Shown here: positions 34,477 to 43,185 of the stretch, piece by piece | Layout of the letters: each line of letters opens with the position of its first letter | Position numbering within the stretch: the first letter of the stretch is position 1 | Assembly: GCF_043195095.1 (NCBI RefSeq) | Contig: NZ_JBAFWN010000007.1 | Direction: 5' to 3' (one strand) | DNA length: 64,000 nt | Source: NCEH01 sp043195095 | GTDB taxonomy: Bacteria > Pseudomonadota > Alphaproteobacteria > Rhizobiales > Xanthobacteraceae | Notes under the pieces: model-generated | What the model saw: the letters and a program-made list of their open reading frames with translations, nothing else | The model's database searches: none | Told to the model about the DNA's origin: nothing | Made by a program: the position numbers and the translations under genes

Positions 34477-36306
34477 ATGAACGCTGAACTCGCCACCGTC
34501 CTGCTCATGCTCGCCGCCGCCGTGGTGATGTTCATCGTCAACCGGCCGCGCATGGATGCGGTGGCGCTTTTGGTCATCGTGGCCATGCCGCTCACCGGCA
34601 TCGTCACCATGAGCGAAGCACTGGCCGGCTTCAGCGATCCCTCGATCGTGCTTATCGCCGCCTTGTTCGTCATCGGCGAGGGGCTGGTGCGCACGGGCGT
34701 GGCGCGGCGGCTGGGCGATTGGCTGGACACCAGGGCGGGCGGCAGTGACACGCGCCTGCTGGTTCTGCTGATGGCCGCCGTGGGCGGGCTCGGCGCCCTG
34801 ATGAGTTCGACCGCCGTGGTCGCCATCTTCATTCCCGTGGTGCTGCGGATCTCGCAGAACCGGGGCACTTCGCCGAGCCGGCTGATGATGCCCTTGAGCT
34901 TCGCCGCCCTTATCAGCGGCATGCTGACCCTGGTGGCGACCGCCCCCAACCTGGTGGTGAACGCCGAACTGATCCGGCAGGGGTTCGCCGGGTTCGGCTT
35001 CTTCAGCTTCACCCCGTTCGGCCTGCCGCTGCTGATCCTGGGCATTTTCTACATGCTGTTCGCGCGCAAGATGTTGGGGAGCAAGAGCGGGCCGGGCGCC
35101 CCCCTGACCCGCCGGCCGAGCCTGCGCGACTGGGTGGAGCGCTATGGCCTCGCCGAGCGGGCGCAGCGCGTGCGCCTTGCGCTCGGCTCGCCGCTGGCCG
35201 GGCGGCGGCTGGAGGAAATATCGCTGCGCGCCTCGGGTGTTAACCTGCTCGCCATCGAGCGCGGCGCCGGCCGCACCCTTGAGGTCATCCGGCCGAGCGC
35301 GCGCACCCGCATCGAGCCCGGCGACGTGCTGCTGGTGGACGTGCTGACCACCCCCGAGCAGCTCGATGCCCTGCGGGTCACCTGGAAAGTGGAGCGCATT
35401 CCCTTGGGCGAGGGCGATTATTTCGCCGACCGGTCCCAAGAGCTGGGCATGGTGGAAGTGATGCTGCCGGCCGATTCCCGCCTCATCGGCAGCACGGTGC
35501 TGGAGGCGCGGGTGCGCTCGGAATATGGGCTCACCGTCATCGGCCTGCGGCACGGCGCGAAGGTCGCCTCAAGCGACCTGCTGCACGAGCGCCTGAAGCT
35601 GGGCGATACGCTGCTGATGGTGGGGTTCTGGTCCGACATCCGCGCGCTCCAGGACCATATCGAGGACCTCATCGTGCTGAACATGCCGGCGGAACTGGAG
35701 GAGGTGCTCCCCGCCGCGAGCCGCGCGCCGCAGGCCCTGGGCGTGCTTGCCCTGGTGGTCGCATTGATGGTGAGCGGCGTCATTCCCAATGTGCAGGCGG
35801 CGATCATCGGCTGCCTGCTCATGGGGTTGCTGCACTGTGTGGATTTCAACAGCGCCTATCGCTCGATCAGCTGGAAAAGCCTGATCCTGATCGTCGGCAT
35901 GCTGCCCTTCTCCATCGCCCTCCAACGCACCGGCGGCGTGGATCTCGCGGCCAATGCGGTGGTGGCCCTGGTCGGAGAAGCCGCGCCGCACCTCGTGCTC
36001 GGCACCATCTTCGTCATCACCGCCCTGCTCGGCCTGTTCATTTCCAACACGGCCACGGCCGTGCTGATGGCGCCCGTGGCCCTTGCCATCGCAAAGGATC
36101 TCGGCGCCTCGCCCTATCCGTTCGCCATGGTGGTGGCGATCGCCGCGTCCTCGGCCTTCATGACACCCATCTCCTCGCCGGTGAACACGCTGGTGGTCGG
36201 GCCGGGGCAATATAGCTTCGGAGACTTCGTGAAGGTGGGCGTGCCCTTCACCATCGTGGCCATGATCGTCAGCGTGTTCCTGATCCCGATCTTCCTGCCA
36301 CTTTAG
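34477..36306 (+). CDS. SLC13-family permease with two TrkA-C domains
   Basis: 609 residues. N-terminal membrane half (about 1-200), two central TrkA-C (RCK_C) regulatory domains (about 205-390; segments RVRLALGSPLAGRRLEEISL and VEVMLPADSRLIGSTVLEARV), then a C-terminal membrane half ending near IFLPL. Substrate-binding repeats read MSSTAVVAIFIPVV and ISNTATAVLMAPVA, the SNT-type motif of DASS/SLC13 carriers. Members move dicarboxylates, sulfate or related anions with sodium. ATG 34477 is preceded by GAGGA at 6 bases; a TTG one codon earlier is less likely. Single-gene unit. Confidence 0.9.
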   Translation: MNAELATVLLMLAAAVVMFIVNRPRMDAVALLVIVAMPLTGIVTMSEALAGFSDPSIVLIAALFVIGEGLVRTGVARRLGDWLDTRAGGSDTRLLVLLMAAVGGLGALMSSTAVVAIFIPVVLRISQNRGTSPSRLMMPLSFAALISGMLTLVATAPNLVVNAELIRQGFAGFGFFSFTPFGLPLLILGIFYMLFARKMLGSKSGPGAPLTRRPSLRDWVERYGLAERAQRVRLALGSPLAGRRLEEISLRASGVNLLAIERGAGRTLEVIRPSARTRIEPGDVLLVDVLTTPEQLDALRVTWKVERIPLGEGDYFADRSQELGMVEVMLPADSRLIGSTVLEARVRSEYGLTVIGLRHGAKVASSDLLHERLKLGDTLLMVGFWSDIRALQDHIEDLIVLNMPAELEEVLPAASRAPQALGVLALVVALMVSGVIPNVQAAIIGCLLMGLLHCVDFNSAYRSISWKSLILIVGMLPFSIALQRTGGVDLAANAVVALVGEAAPHLVLGTIFVITALLGLFISNTATAVLMAPVALAIAKDLGASPYPFAMVVAIAASSAFMTPISSPVNTLVVGPGQYSFGDFVKVGVPFTIVAMIVSVFLIPIFLPL

Positions 36307-36380
36307 GCTGGCCTGTGAATTTTTGACTGATGGCCCCGCCTCAGTTGAATTGCCGATCGATCGGCCGCAGCCTTCCCGGC

Positions 36381-36485
36381 ATGATGAATGTGGACTTCCT
36401 CGTCCTTATCGCGGTGGTGGGGGCCATCCTGTGGAGCTGCGGCGCCCTGCTTTGGGTGCTGCTGCGGGTCATGAAAGCGCCTTAA
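36381..36485 (+). CDS. possible 34-residue single-pass membrane peptide
   Basis: The frame reads MMNVDFLVLIAVVGAILW, then SCGALLWVLLRVMKAP and stop. It is nearly all one hydrophobic helix with a basic C-terminus, as in small bacterial membrane proteins. Against it: no good ribosome site, and chance hydrophobic frames occur. It lies between the SLC13 permease gene and a parS site. Confidence 0.3.
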   Translation: MMNVDFLVLIAVVGAILWSCGALLWVLLRVMKAP

Positions 36486-36526
36486 GGTCGGCCCCGGTTC
36501 CTGTCTTCGCTCCGGCGCGCGAAAAA

Positions 36527-36542
36527 TGTTTCACGTGAAACA
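36527..36542. promoter_or_regulatory. parS site (second copy)
   Basis: TGTTTCACGTGAAACA, identical to the site at 28232-28247 and 8.3 kb from it. Again it lies in a gap between converging genes (SLC13 permease and spermidine-synthase-like). Nothing else is supported in the 36307-36699 gap apart from the small frame at 36381. Confidence 0.9.
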
Positions 36543-36699
36543 TGGACTTAGCGCAGACGAACAGCGGTTTACTGACCCGCCTCCGCGCCTTTCCGGCGGA
36601 AGAAACCCACGATTTCGCGCGATATCGCGCCATGAATGACTCCGGATCACGCGCGGCTTCGCCCGAGGCGCCGGCGGCCGAGACCCACGCGGTCCGCGC

Positions 36700-37386
36700 T
36701 CACCCCCGGCTGCCCACCTTGGTGGCGACCCAGATCACATGACGGGCGCCGCCCCGCTTGCCGTTCGCCCGCACCCGGACCTCCTCGACGGCAAACCCGC
36801 CCCGCTTCAGCCGCTGGGTGAAGCCCGCATCCGGCCCGGAGGACCAGACCGCGAGCAGCCCGCCGGGCCGCAGCGCCCGCTGGGCCGCGCGCAGCCCGGC
36901 CGCATCGTACAAGCTGTCGTTGGCGGCCCGTGTCAGCCCATCCGGCCCATTGTCCACGTCGAGCAGAATGGCGTCGAACCCGTCCGCCTCGGCGCGGATG
37001 CGCGCGCCCACATCGCCGGACCACAACTCAAGGCGGGAATCGGCGAGACAATCGCCATAGAGGGCCGCCATGGGTCCGCGTGCCCAAGCGATGACCTGCG
37101 GCACCAGCTCGGCGACGACGATTTGCGCCTGCGCGCCGAAGGCCGCGAGCGCCGCCCGCAAGGTAAACCCCATGCCGAGCCCGCCGATCAGGATGCGCGG
37201 CGCCGCGCAGGCGAGCAGCCGCGCGCTGGCAAGGGCGGCCAGCGCTTCCTCCGAGCCGCTGAGGCGGCTGTTCATCAGCTCGGTCGCGCCGGCCATGATG
37301 GAAAATTCGGCCCCGCGCCGCATCAGACGCAAGGTGCCGCCGCCATCGGGCACTTCGGCGGTGTCGAGCAGGAGCCAGGGAATCAC
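36700..37386 (-). CDS. Spermidine-synthase-like methyltransferase-fold protein
   Basis: About 228 residues from GTG 37386 (AAGAGA upstream), starting VIPWLLLDTAEVPDGGGTLRL. Landmarks of the polyamine-synthase Rossmann fold: ILIGGLGMGFTLRAAL (nucleotide-binding loop), VVAELVPQVIAWARG, FDAILLDVDNGPDGL and LRPGGLLAVWS. The aminopropyl-acceptor loop of true SpeE is reduced, so it may be a paralogue of unknown substrate rather than a real spermidine synthase. A longer frame upstream is possible but has no family resemblance. Divergent from the secreted protein at 37518, with a short shared gap. Confidence 0.8.
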   Translation of the reverse strand: MIPWLLLDTAEVPDGGGTLRLMRRGAEFSIMAGATELMNSRLSGSEEALAALASARLLACAAPRILIGGLGMGFTLRAALAAFGAQAQIVVAELVPQVIAWARGPMAALYGDCLADSRLELWSGDVGARIRAEADGFDAILLDVDNGPDGLTRAANDSLYDAAGLRAAQRALRPGGLLAVWSSGPDAGFTQRLKRGGFAVEEVRVRANGKRGGARHVIWVATKVGSRG

Positions 37387-37517
37387 GTTTTTCTCTTCGA
37401 ACGATGCGGCGCGCCGCGCACCTGATTGGAACGCTTCGATTGGAGCGCTCTCGGATTGGAAACGCGCGCGGTTCGCTCTATGAGTGCCTTGCAACATCAC
37501 CGCGAGCAAGTCGGAGC

Positions 37518-38297
37518 GTGTCACTGTCCCGGGTCTGGAGCGCCATTTTCGTGGCCGCACTCGCCAGCACGGGCGCCCTCGCCCAGCCCACCGGCGCAGG
37601 CCCTCAGGCCCCGTGCGTGCCTGTGGCGAGCCCGGGCGCGCAACAGGCCTGCGCCGAACCCGCCCGGCCGCTGCCACCCGTTCCGCAGAACTGGACCCTC
37701 ATCGAATCACGATCCTCGGACTCGCGCTCCCCGGGCGACGATCGCCCCCAGATCTCGGCTTCCATCTGGGTGGAGAAAGACCAGGCCATCCTGGCGCTGC
37801 GCTGCTTCGACGGCCGGCTGGAGATGATGGTGTCGTCCCCGACCCTCGTGCTGCCCGATGCGACGGCCCAGGTGACCTACCGCATCGAGGGCGCCGGGCA
37901 GGTCACGCGCAGATGGCACGTGGCCGCCAACCGGCAGGATCTGTTCGCCCCCGATCCGGAAGGGCTGCTGCGCGCCCTGCCGGACCAGGGGACCTTGTTC
38001 ATTCGTGCTGAGGGCCGCGCTCGCACCGCGTTCGAGGCGAACTTCGCGTATCGGGGCCTGAATGATGTCCGCGCCCGCTTCGCGGCCCGGTGCGTGGCCC
38101 CTCCCGCCAGGCCTCAGGCGCCGCCGGCCGCGCCGGCGCAAGGCGCGCCGGAAAATGACGCGACGACCGCCACGCCCCCGACGGCACCGGGGCGCCCGGC
38201 GGATGCCACCGATGCGCTTGGAATCCGCTCCTTGGCGGCGCCGCCGGCGCCGCCCTCATTCGCGGACCGGCCGCTGCGGCGCTTGCCGGAGGAGTAA
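37518..38297 (+). CDS. secreted protein with VasI/TagO-like domain
   Basis: About 259 residues from GTG 37518. Signal peptide-like start (SLSRVWSAIFVAALASTGALAQ), a Pro-rich spacer with two Cys, then a domain of about 130 residues from NWTLIESRSSDSRS through IWVEKDQAILALRCFDGRLEMMVSSPTLV to a final Cys in RARFAARC. The layout (one Cys after ILAL, paired with a terminal Cys, with RYR-like and W residues between) resembles the VasI/TagO family, first noted next to type VI secretion genes but widespread. No secretion genes are nearby. C-terminal 60 residues are Ala/Pro-rich and probably disordered. Function unknown. Confidence 0.75.
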   Translation: MSLSRVWSAIFVAALASTGALAQPTGAGPQAPCVPVASPGAQQACAEPARPLPPVPQNWTLIESRSSDSRSPGDDRPQISASIWVEKDQAILALRCFDGRLEMMVSSPTLVLPDATAQVTYRIEGAGQVTRRWHVAANRQDLFAPDPEGLLRALPDQGTLFIRAEGRARTAFEANFAYRGLNDVRARFAARCVAPPARPQAPPAAPAQGAPENDATTATPPTAPGRPADATDALGIRSLAAPPAPPSFADRPLRRLPEE

Positions 38298-38300
38298 AGA

Positions 38301-38552
38301 TCAGGCCCGGCGCGCGAGCTGGCCCCAGGCCAACAGAACGATCAAGGCGCCGACCACGGCGCCGATAAAGCCGGCCCCCTCACCTGCCTGATACCAGCCG
38401 ATGGCCTGGCCCAGATAGGTCGCAACCAGCGCGCCGACGATGCCGAGCACGGTGGTGAGGATGAAGCCCTGCGGCTCGTTCGGGCCGGAATAGATCAGTT
38501 TTGCAACGATGCCGGCGACAAAGCCGATGATGATGGTCCACAAGACGCCCAT
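38301..38552 (-). CDS. GlsB/YeaQ/YmgE-family small membrane protein
   Basis: 83 residues from ATG 38552 (GGAGGG upstream), with three hydrophobic segments: MGVLWTIIIGFVAGIVAKLIYSG, GFILTTVLGIVGALVATYLGQ and GFIGAVVGALIVLLAWG. Glycine spacing and the KLI segment after the first helix match the GlsB/YeaQ/YmgE (Transgly_assoc) family. Members are general stress-associated membrane proteins with no defined biochemical role. Stop codon 4 bp from the convergent secreted-protein stop. Confidence 0.9.
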   Translation of the reverse strand: MGVLWTIIIGFVAGIVAKLIYSGPNEPQGFILTTVLGIVGALVATYLGQAIGWYQAGEGAGFIGAVVGALIVLLAWGQLARRA

Positions 38553-38840
38553 GCTGCCCTCCAGGCTGGGAAACACGCCACCAACGGCGAAGATCGTGCT
38601 TGGGTTCCCCTCAGAGCACGCGCCGTTCAGCCAGCGCGTCTGCTGCGCACCCCATCTGCGCAGGCGCGCCGGCTTATCGTCAAGCCCGAGCCGGCGACAT
38701 GCGGCACGCCGCGGCGAAAGCGAAGTGAAAGCTTGGCGGGCTTATCAATTACGGCAACCGCAGGGCAACGTCCCGCACAAGAGTGTCGCCAAGCACCGTC
38801 AATCGAGGAAACCGGCGCTCAGCGCCCCGAGGAGATACCT

Positions 38841-39884
38841 ATGATCCGTGCGATGAAAGCGGCCGTGCGCCCGCTCATCCTTTCGCTGGCCGTCGCCACG
38901 CTGGCGATCCCCGCCGGTGGCCCGGCTTTCGCGGCCGACAAGATCACCATCATCGTCGGCGGCATGGAAAAGCAGATCTACCTGCCCGCCGTGCTCACCC
39001 AGCAGCTGGGTTATTTCAAGGAACAGGGGCTCGACGTCGAGCTGATCAGCACTCGCGCGGGCGTCGAGGCCGAGAACGAGCTTCTGGCCGGCGCCGTGCA
39101 GGGCGTGGTCGGCTTCTACGACCACACCATCGACCTCCAGGCCAAGGGCAAGTTCCTCCAGTCCATCGTCCAGTTCAGCCAGGCGCCGGGCGAGGCGGAG
39201 ATGCTCTCCACCAAGCTCGCCGACAAGGTGAAGTCGCCGGCCGACCTCAAGGGCCAGACCCTGGGCGTGACCGGCCTCGGCTCCTCCACCGATTTCCTCA
39301 CCCAGTCGCTGGTGGTGAATGCCGGGCTGAAGCCGGGCGAATATTCCCTGCTGCCGGTGGGCGCGGGCAACACCTTCATCGCCGCCATGCGGCAGGGCCA
39401 GATCGCCGCCGGCATGACCACCGAGCCGACCATCAGCCAGCTTCTGAAGACCGGCGATGCGAAGATCCTGGTGGACCTGCGCACCCCCGACACCACCATC
39501 GCGGCGCTGGGTGGGCTTTATCCCGCCGCGTCCTTCTATGTGCAGAAATCCTGGGCCGATGGCCATAAGGAGGAGGCGCAGAAGCTGGCGAATGCGTTCG
39601 TGAAGACCATGCGCTTCATCGCCACCCACAGCGCCGAAGAGATCGCCGACAAGATGCCCAAGGATTATTACGTCGGCGACAAGGGCCTTTATGTGAAGGG
39701 CCTCGCCGAGGGCAAGGCGCAGTTCACCCCCGACGGCCGCATGCCCAATGGCGGCCCCGAGACGGTGCTGAAGGTGCTTTCGAGCTTCAGCAAGAACGTC
39801 CAGGGCAAGCAGATCGACCTGTCGAAGACCTATACCACCGAGTTCGTGGACGCCGCCGCAAAGAGCCTCGGCTCCAGCAACTGA
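38841..39884 (+). CDS. NMT1/SsuA-type ABC transporter substrate-binding protein
   Basis: 347 residues. Signal peptide MIRAMKAAVRPLILSLAVATLAIPAGGPAFA, then DKITIIVGGMEKQIYLPAVLTQQLGYFKEQGLDVELIS and the NMT1 ligand region GVTGLGSSTDFLTQ. AGGAGA precedes the ATG. Start of the three-gene transporter with the ATPase (39985) and permease (40854). The ligand is not clear: the family covers sulfonates, nitrate, cyanate and thiamine-pyrimidine precursors. The protein may also be used by pathway enzymes at 28323-31500, whose own binding protein lacks partners. Confidence 0.88.
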   Translation: MIRAMKAAVRPLILSLAVATLAIPAGGPAFAADKITIIVGGMEKQIYLPAVLTQQLGYFKEQGLDVELISTRAGVEAENELLAGAVQGVVGFYDHTIDLQAKGKFLQSIVQFSQAPGEAEMLSTKLADKVKSPADLKGQTLGVTGLGSSTDFLTQSLVVNAGLKPGEYSLLPVGAGNTFIAAMRQGQIAAGMTTEPTISQLLKTGDAKILVDLRTPDTTIAALGGLYPAASFYVQKSWADGHKEEAQKLANAFVKTMRFIATHSAEEIADKMPKDYYVGDKGLYVKGLAEGKAQFTPDGRMPNGGPETVLKVLSSFSKNVQGKQIDLSKTYTTEFVDAAAKSLGSSN

Positions 39885-39984
39885 TAAGGCGCGGCGCCGG
39901 TTTGCGGCGCCGCTTTCCCTTTCGTCCGCGCTTTCCCTTGTCCTCAAGCAGCCGGCGCCCGCAGGGCGGCGGACGGAGAGACTC

Positions 39985-40839
39985 ATGTCCGAAACCCTTC
40001 TCGCGTCCCGCCCGGCGCCGGCCGCGGCCACCGCCGCCCCGCCCGCCATCGACCTCGTCAACGTCACCCGCCGCTTCGTCACGCCCGACGGCAAGATGAT
40101 GACCGCGCTGCGCGATTTCACCATGTCGGTGAAGGCGGGCGAATTCGCCTGCGTGGTCGGGCCCACCGGCTGCGGCAAGTCCACCACGCTCAACCTCGTC
40201 ACCGGCCTTGCCCCGCCGAGCGCCGGCGAGGTGCGGGTGATGGGCGAGCCAGTCACCGGCATCCGCCGCGACATCGGCTTCGTGTTCCAGACCGATGCGC
40301 TGTTCCCCTGGCGCAGCGTGCTCGACAATGTGGCCGCCGGCCCGCTCTATCGCGGCATGCCGAAGGCGCAGGCCTATGAGAAGGCGCGCGACTGGATCGC
40401 CCGCGTGCACCTCTCGAAGTTCGAGGGCCATTATCCCCACCAGCTCTCCGGCGGCATGCGCAAGCGCGCGGCGCTCGCCCAAACCTTCATCAACGAGCCG
40501 AAGATCCTCCTGATGGACGAGCCGTTCAGCGCGCTCGACATCCAGACCCGCACGCTGATGCAGGACGAATTGCTCGCCATGTGGTCGGGCTCCGGCGCCT
40601 CGGTGGTGTTCGTCACCCACGATCTGGAGGAGGCCGTGGCGCTGGCCGACAAGGTCTATGTGCTCACCGCCGGCCCCGCCACGGTGAAGAGCGTCTATCA
40701 GATCGACCTGCCGCGCCCGCGCGTGATGTCGGAAATCCGCTACGATCACCAGTTCGTCGAGATCGCCCGGGTGATCTGGAACGACCTGCGCGAGGAAGTG
40801 CAGATCGGCCAGGCCCGCGCCATGTCGGCCGGGCATTGA
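39985..40839 (+). CDS. SsuB/TauB-type ABC transporter ATPase
   Basis: 284 residues. Walker A GPTGCGKST near residue 59, Q-loop VFQTDALFPWRSVLDN, signature LSGGMRKRAALAQ, Walker B LLMDEPFSALD, switch His in VFVTHDLEEAV. The LFPWRSVLDNV Q-loop is typical of nitrate/sulfonate/taurine ABC ATPases. Powers import through the next-gene permease. First 20 residues are an Ala/Pro tail. Confidence 0.92.
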   Translation: MSETLLASRPAPAAATAAPPAIDLVNVTRRFVTPDGKMMTALRDFTMSVKAGEFACVVGPTGCGKSTTLNLVTGLAPPSAGEVRVMGEPVTGIRRDIGFVFQTDALFPWRSVLDNVAAGPLYRGMPKAQAYEKARDWIARVHLSKFEGHYPHQLSGGMRKRAALAQTFINEPKILLMDEPFSALDIQTRTLMQDELLAMWSGSGASVVFVTHDLEEAVALADKVYVLTAGPATVKSVYQIDLPRPRVMSEIRYDHQFVEIARVIWNDLREEVQIGQARAMSAGH

Positions 40840-40853
40840 GAGGAGGAGACGCC

Positions 40854-41726
40854 ATGACCGTCCAGGCCGAACCGCTCGCCGCCCACGCGGCTCCGACCCT
40901 CGAATCCGTCTCCGCCGCCGCGCAGCGCGCCATGCGCCGCCGGCACGCACTCGTCATCACCCTGCGCATCGCCATCCTGGTGGGCGTGCTGGGCGGCTGG
41001 GAGCTCGGCGCGCAGACCGGCTTCATCGACCCGTTCTTCTTCGCCAGCCCCTCCGGCATCTGGGACCAGATCTGGATCTGGATGACCGAAGGCACCTCCC
41101 AGGGTCCGCTCTGGGAGCAGATCCTGGTGACGCTGGAGGAAACCACCCTCGGCTTCTTCATCGGCGCCGTGGGCGGGGTGGCCTGCGGCATCCTGCTGGG
41201 GCGTAATAAGCTGCTGGCAGACGTGTTCAGCGTCTATATCAAGGTGGCGAACTCCATTCCCCGCGTGGTGCTGGGTTCCATCTTCATCATCGCGCTCGGC
41301 CTCGGCATGGCTTCCAAGGTGGCGCTGGCGGTGGTGATGGTGTTCTTCGTGGTGTTCGCCAACGCCTTCCAGGGCGTGCGCGAGGCCGACCGGGCGCTGA
41401 TCGCCAATGCGCAGATCCTCGGCGCCTCGCCGATGCAGATCACCCGCACGGTCATCATCCCCTCGGCCATGAGCTGGATCCTCGCCTCCCTACACGTCTC
41501 CTTCGGCTTCGCCCTGGTGGGCGCGGTGGTGGGCGAGTTCCTGGGCGCGAAGAAGGGCGTCGGGCTCATGATCTCCACCGCCCAGGGCGCGTTCAACGCC
41601 AATGGCGTATTCGCCGCCATGGTGATCCTCGCCGTGCTGGCGCTGGTGGTCGAGTTCATCATCACGCTGGTGGAGAACCGCCTGGTGAAATGGCGCCCCG
41701 CTCCGCTCAACGACGCGCACGGCTGA
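40854..41726 (+). CDS. SsuC/TauC-type ABC transporter permease
   Basis: 290 residues, about six helices after a 35-residue cytoplasmic tail. Binding-protein-dependent transport motif EADRALIANAQILGASPMQITRTVIIPSA (EAA loop) couples it to the ATPase. GAGGAGA lies before the ATG, 14 bp after the ATPase stop. Forms a homodimeric channel. Followed by a good rho-independent terminator at 41766-41795. Confidence 0.92.
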   Translation: MTVQAEPLAAHAAPTLESVSAAAQRAMRRRHALVITLRIAILVGVLGGWELGAQTGFIDPFFFASPSGIWDQIWIWMTEGTSQGPLWEQILVTLEETTLGFFIGAVGGVACGILLGRNKLLADVFSVYIKVANSIPRVVLGSIFIIALGLGMASKVALAVVMVFFVVFANAFQGVREADRALIANAQILGASPMQITRTVIIPSAMSWILASLHVSFGFALVGAVVGEFLGAKKGVGLMISTAQGAFNANGVFAAMVILAVLALVVEFIITLVENRLVKWRPAPLNDAHG

Positions 41727-41765
41727 TTTCCGCCGCCGCCCCCTGTTTCAAAGTCCTCCCAGACT

Positions 41766-41795
41766 GGCCCGGCGCTTAGCTCCGGGCCTTTTTTT
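41766..41795 (+). terminator. rho-independent terminator of the ABC operon
   Basis: GGCCCGG (41766-41772), 9-nt loop, CCGGGCC (41782-41788), then seven T (41789-41795). This is the clearest intrinsic terminator in the window. Its T-tract touches the end of the convergent histidine-kinase gene. Confidence 0.88.
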
Positions 41796-43185
41796 ATGCG
41801 GCGGCGGCCGTTTCCTGTGCCAGCGGCAGGCGCACCTCGACCACCAGGCCGCCGCCCTCCGCATCTTGCAGCGCGACGCTCCCCCCGGCCGCCTCCGCCA
41901 CTTCCTTGACGATGGCGAGGCCGAGCCCGCTGCCCTCCGCGCTCGTGCCGAGGACGCGATAGAAGCGCTCGAACACGCGCTCACGCTCGGCCGGCGGAAT
42001 GCCCGGCCCGGTGTCCGCCACCCGCAGCACCGCCTCTTGCCCCACACGCGCGACGCTGATCGTGACGATGCCGCAGTCCCCGGCATAGCGGGTGGCGTTG
42101 TCCACGAGATTGACGATCATCTCCCGCAGCATGGTGCCGTCGCCGGTCACCGGCACAGCGCCTTCCGCCTCGACGCCGATGTCGATGCCCCGCGCCAGCG
42201 CGCCTTCCGCAAATTCTGCGGTCACCAGCCGCGCCGCGGCGGCCAGATCGATGCTTTCGCTGCGCGGGCGGCGGCTGCCCGGCTCGGCGCGGGCGAGGGT
42301 GAGCAATTGCGCCGCGAGGCGCGCCAATTGGCGGGCGCTGGCCTGCAGCGCCTTGAGCGCCAGCGTGCGCTCGCCGGGGTCGTTCTCGCGCAAGGCATAG
42401 CTCGCCTGGGTGCTGAGCAAAGCGAGCGGCGTGCGCAATTGATGCGCCGCATTGGCGACGAAGCGGCGCTGCGCCGCCATCTGCTTCTGCACCCGGTCCA
42501 TATATTGGTTGAGCGCGCCCACCAGCGGGCGCAGCTCGGTCTGCACAGCCTCGGCGGAGAATGGCGCCAGATCCTCCTGGGAGCGGCGCTGCACCGCATC
42601 ACGCAGGCGCAGCAGGGGCGTCAGGCCGCGATTGAGCCCGATGAGCGCCAGGATCGCGGCCGCCACCAGCAGCAGCACCTGCTGGCCGAAGCCGCCGATC
42701 CACAAGCGCCGCACCATGTCGCCATGGCCGGCGCGCGTGACCCCCACCACGACCCGGATCGGCCCCTCCGCCCCCGCGCCCACCAGGGGATGCTGCATCA
42801 TCACGAGGTCCAGCGGCTGGTCGCGATAGCCGGCCTGATAGAACAAAGGCTCGAAATCGGTGGGTGCGCGCGGGGGCACGGGCAGGTCGGGATAGCCGGT
42901 GAGCAGGCGGCCGGTGGCGGTTTCCACCCGGTAATAGACCCGGTCCTGGTGGCCGGTGGCGAACATCTCCAGCGCCACCGGCGGCACGATGGCCTCGATC
43001 ACCCCGCGATCGGCGCGGCTCGGCTCGGCGATGGCGCGGGCGGAGGCGGTGAGCATGCGATGGGTGACGAGGTCGGCGGTTGAGACCGCGGTGCCGTAGC
43101 TCGTCCACACATTGACGGCGACCACGCCCGCCAGGGGCAGGACCAGCCATGCGAGCAATTGCAGCCGGAGGCTTCTAATCCTCAT
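41794..43185 (-). CDS. TctE-like sensor histidine kinase
   Basis: 463 residues from ATG 43185, which overlaps the end of the regulator by 11 bp. A first membrane helix (LQLLAWLVLPLAGVVAVNVW) is followed by a periplasmic 2CSK_N-type sensor domain (about 30-160) and a second helix (QQVLLLVAAAILALIGL). Then come a HAMP-like linker, an H-box with the phospho-acceptor His (NAAHQLRTPLAL, about residue 245), an N-box (NLVDNATRYA) and G-boxes (DTGPGIP, GSGLGLAIV). This architecture is that of TctE, which senses tricarboxylates, but the ligand is unknown. It lies convergent with an SsuABC-type operon, so control of that operon is possible but unproven. Confidence 0.92.
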   Translation of the reverse strand: MRIRSLRLQLLAWLVLPLAGVVAVNVWTSYGTAVSTADLVTHRMLTASARAIAEPSRADRGVIEAIVPPVALEMFATGHQDRVYYRVETATGRLLTGYPDLPVPPRAPTDFEPLFYQAGYRDQPLDLVMMQHPLVGAGAEGPIRVVVGVTRAGHGDMVRRLWIGGFGQQVLLLVAAAILALIGLNRGLTPLLRLRDAVQRRSQEDLAPFSAEAVQTELRPLVGALNQYMDRVQKQMAAQRRFVANAAHQLRTPLALLSTQASYALRENDPGERTLALKALQASARQLARLAAQLLTLARAEPGSRRPRSESIDLAAAARLVTAEFAEGALARGIDIGVEAEGAVPVTGDGTMLREMIVNLVDNATRYAGDCGIVTISVARVGQEAVLRVADTGPGIPPAERERVFERFYRVLGTSAEGSGLGLAIVKEVAEAAGGSVALQDAEGGGLVVEVRLPLAQETAAAA

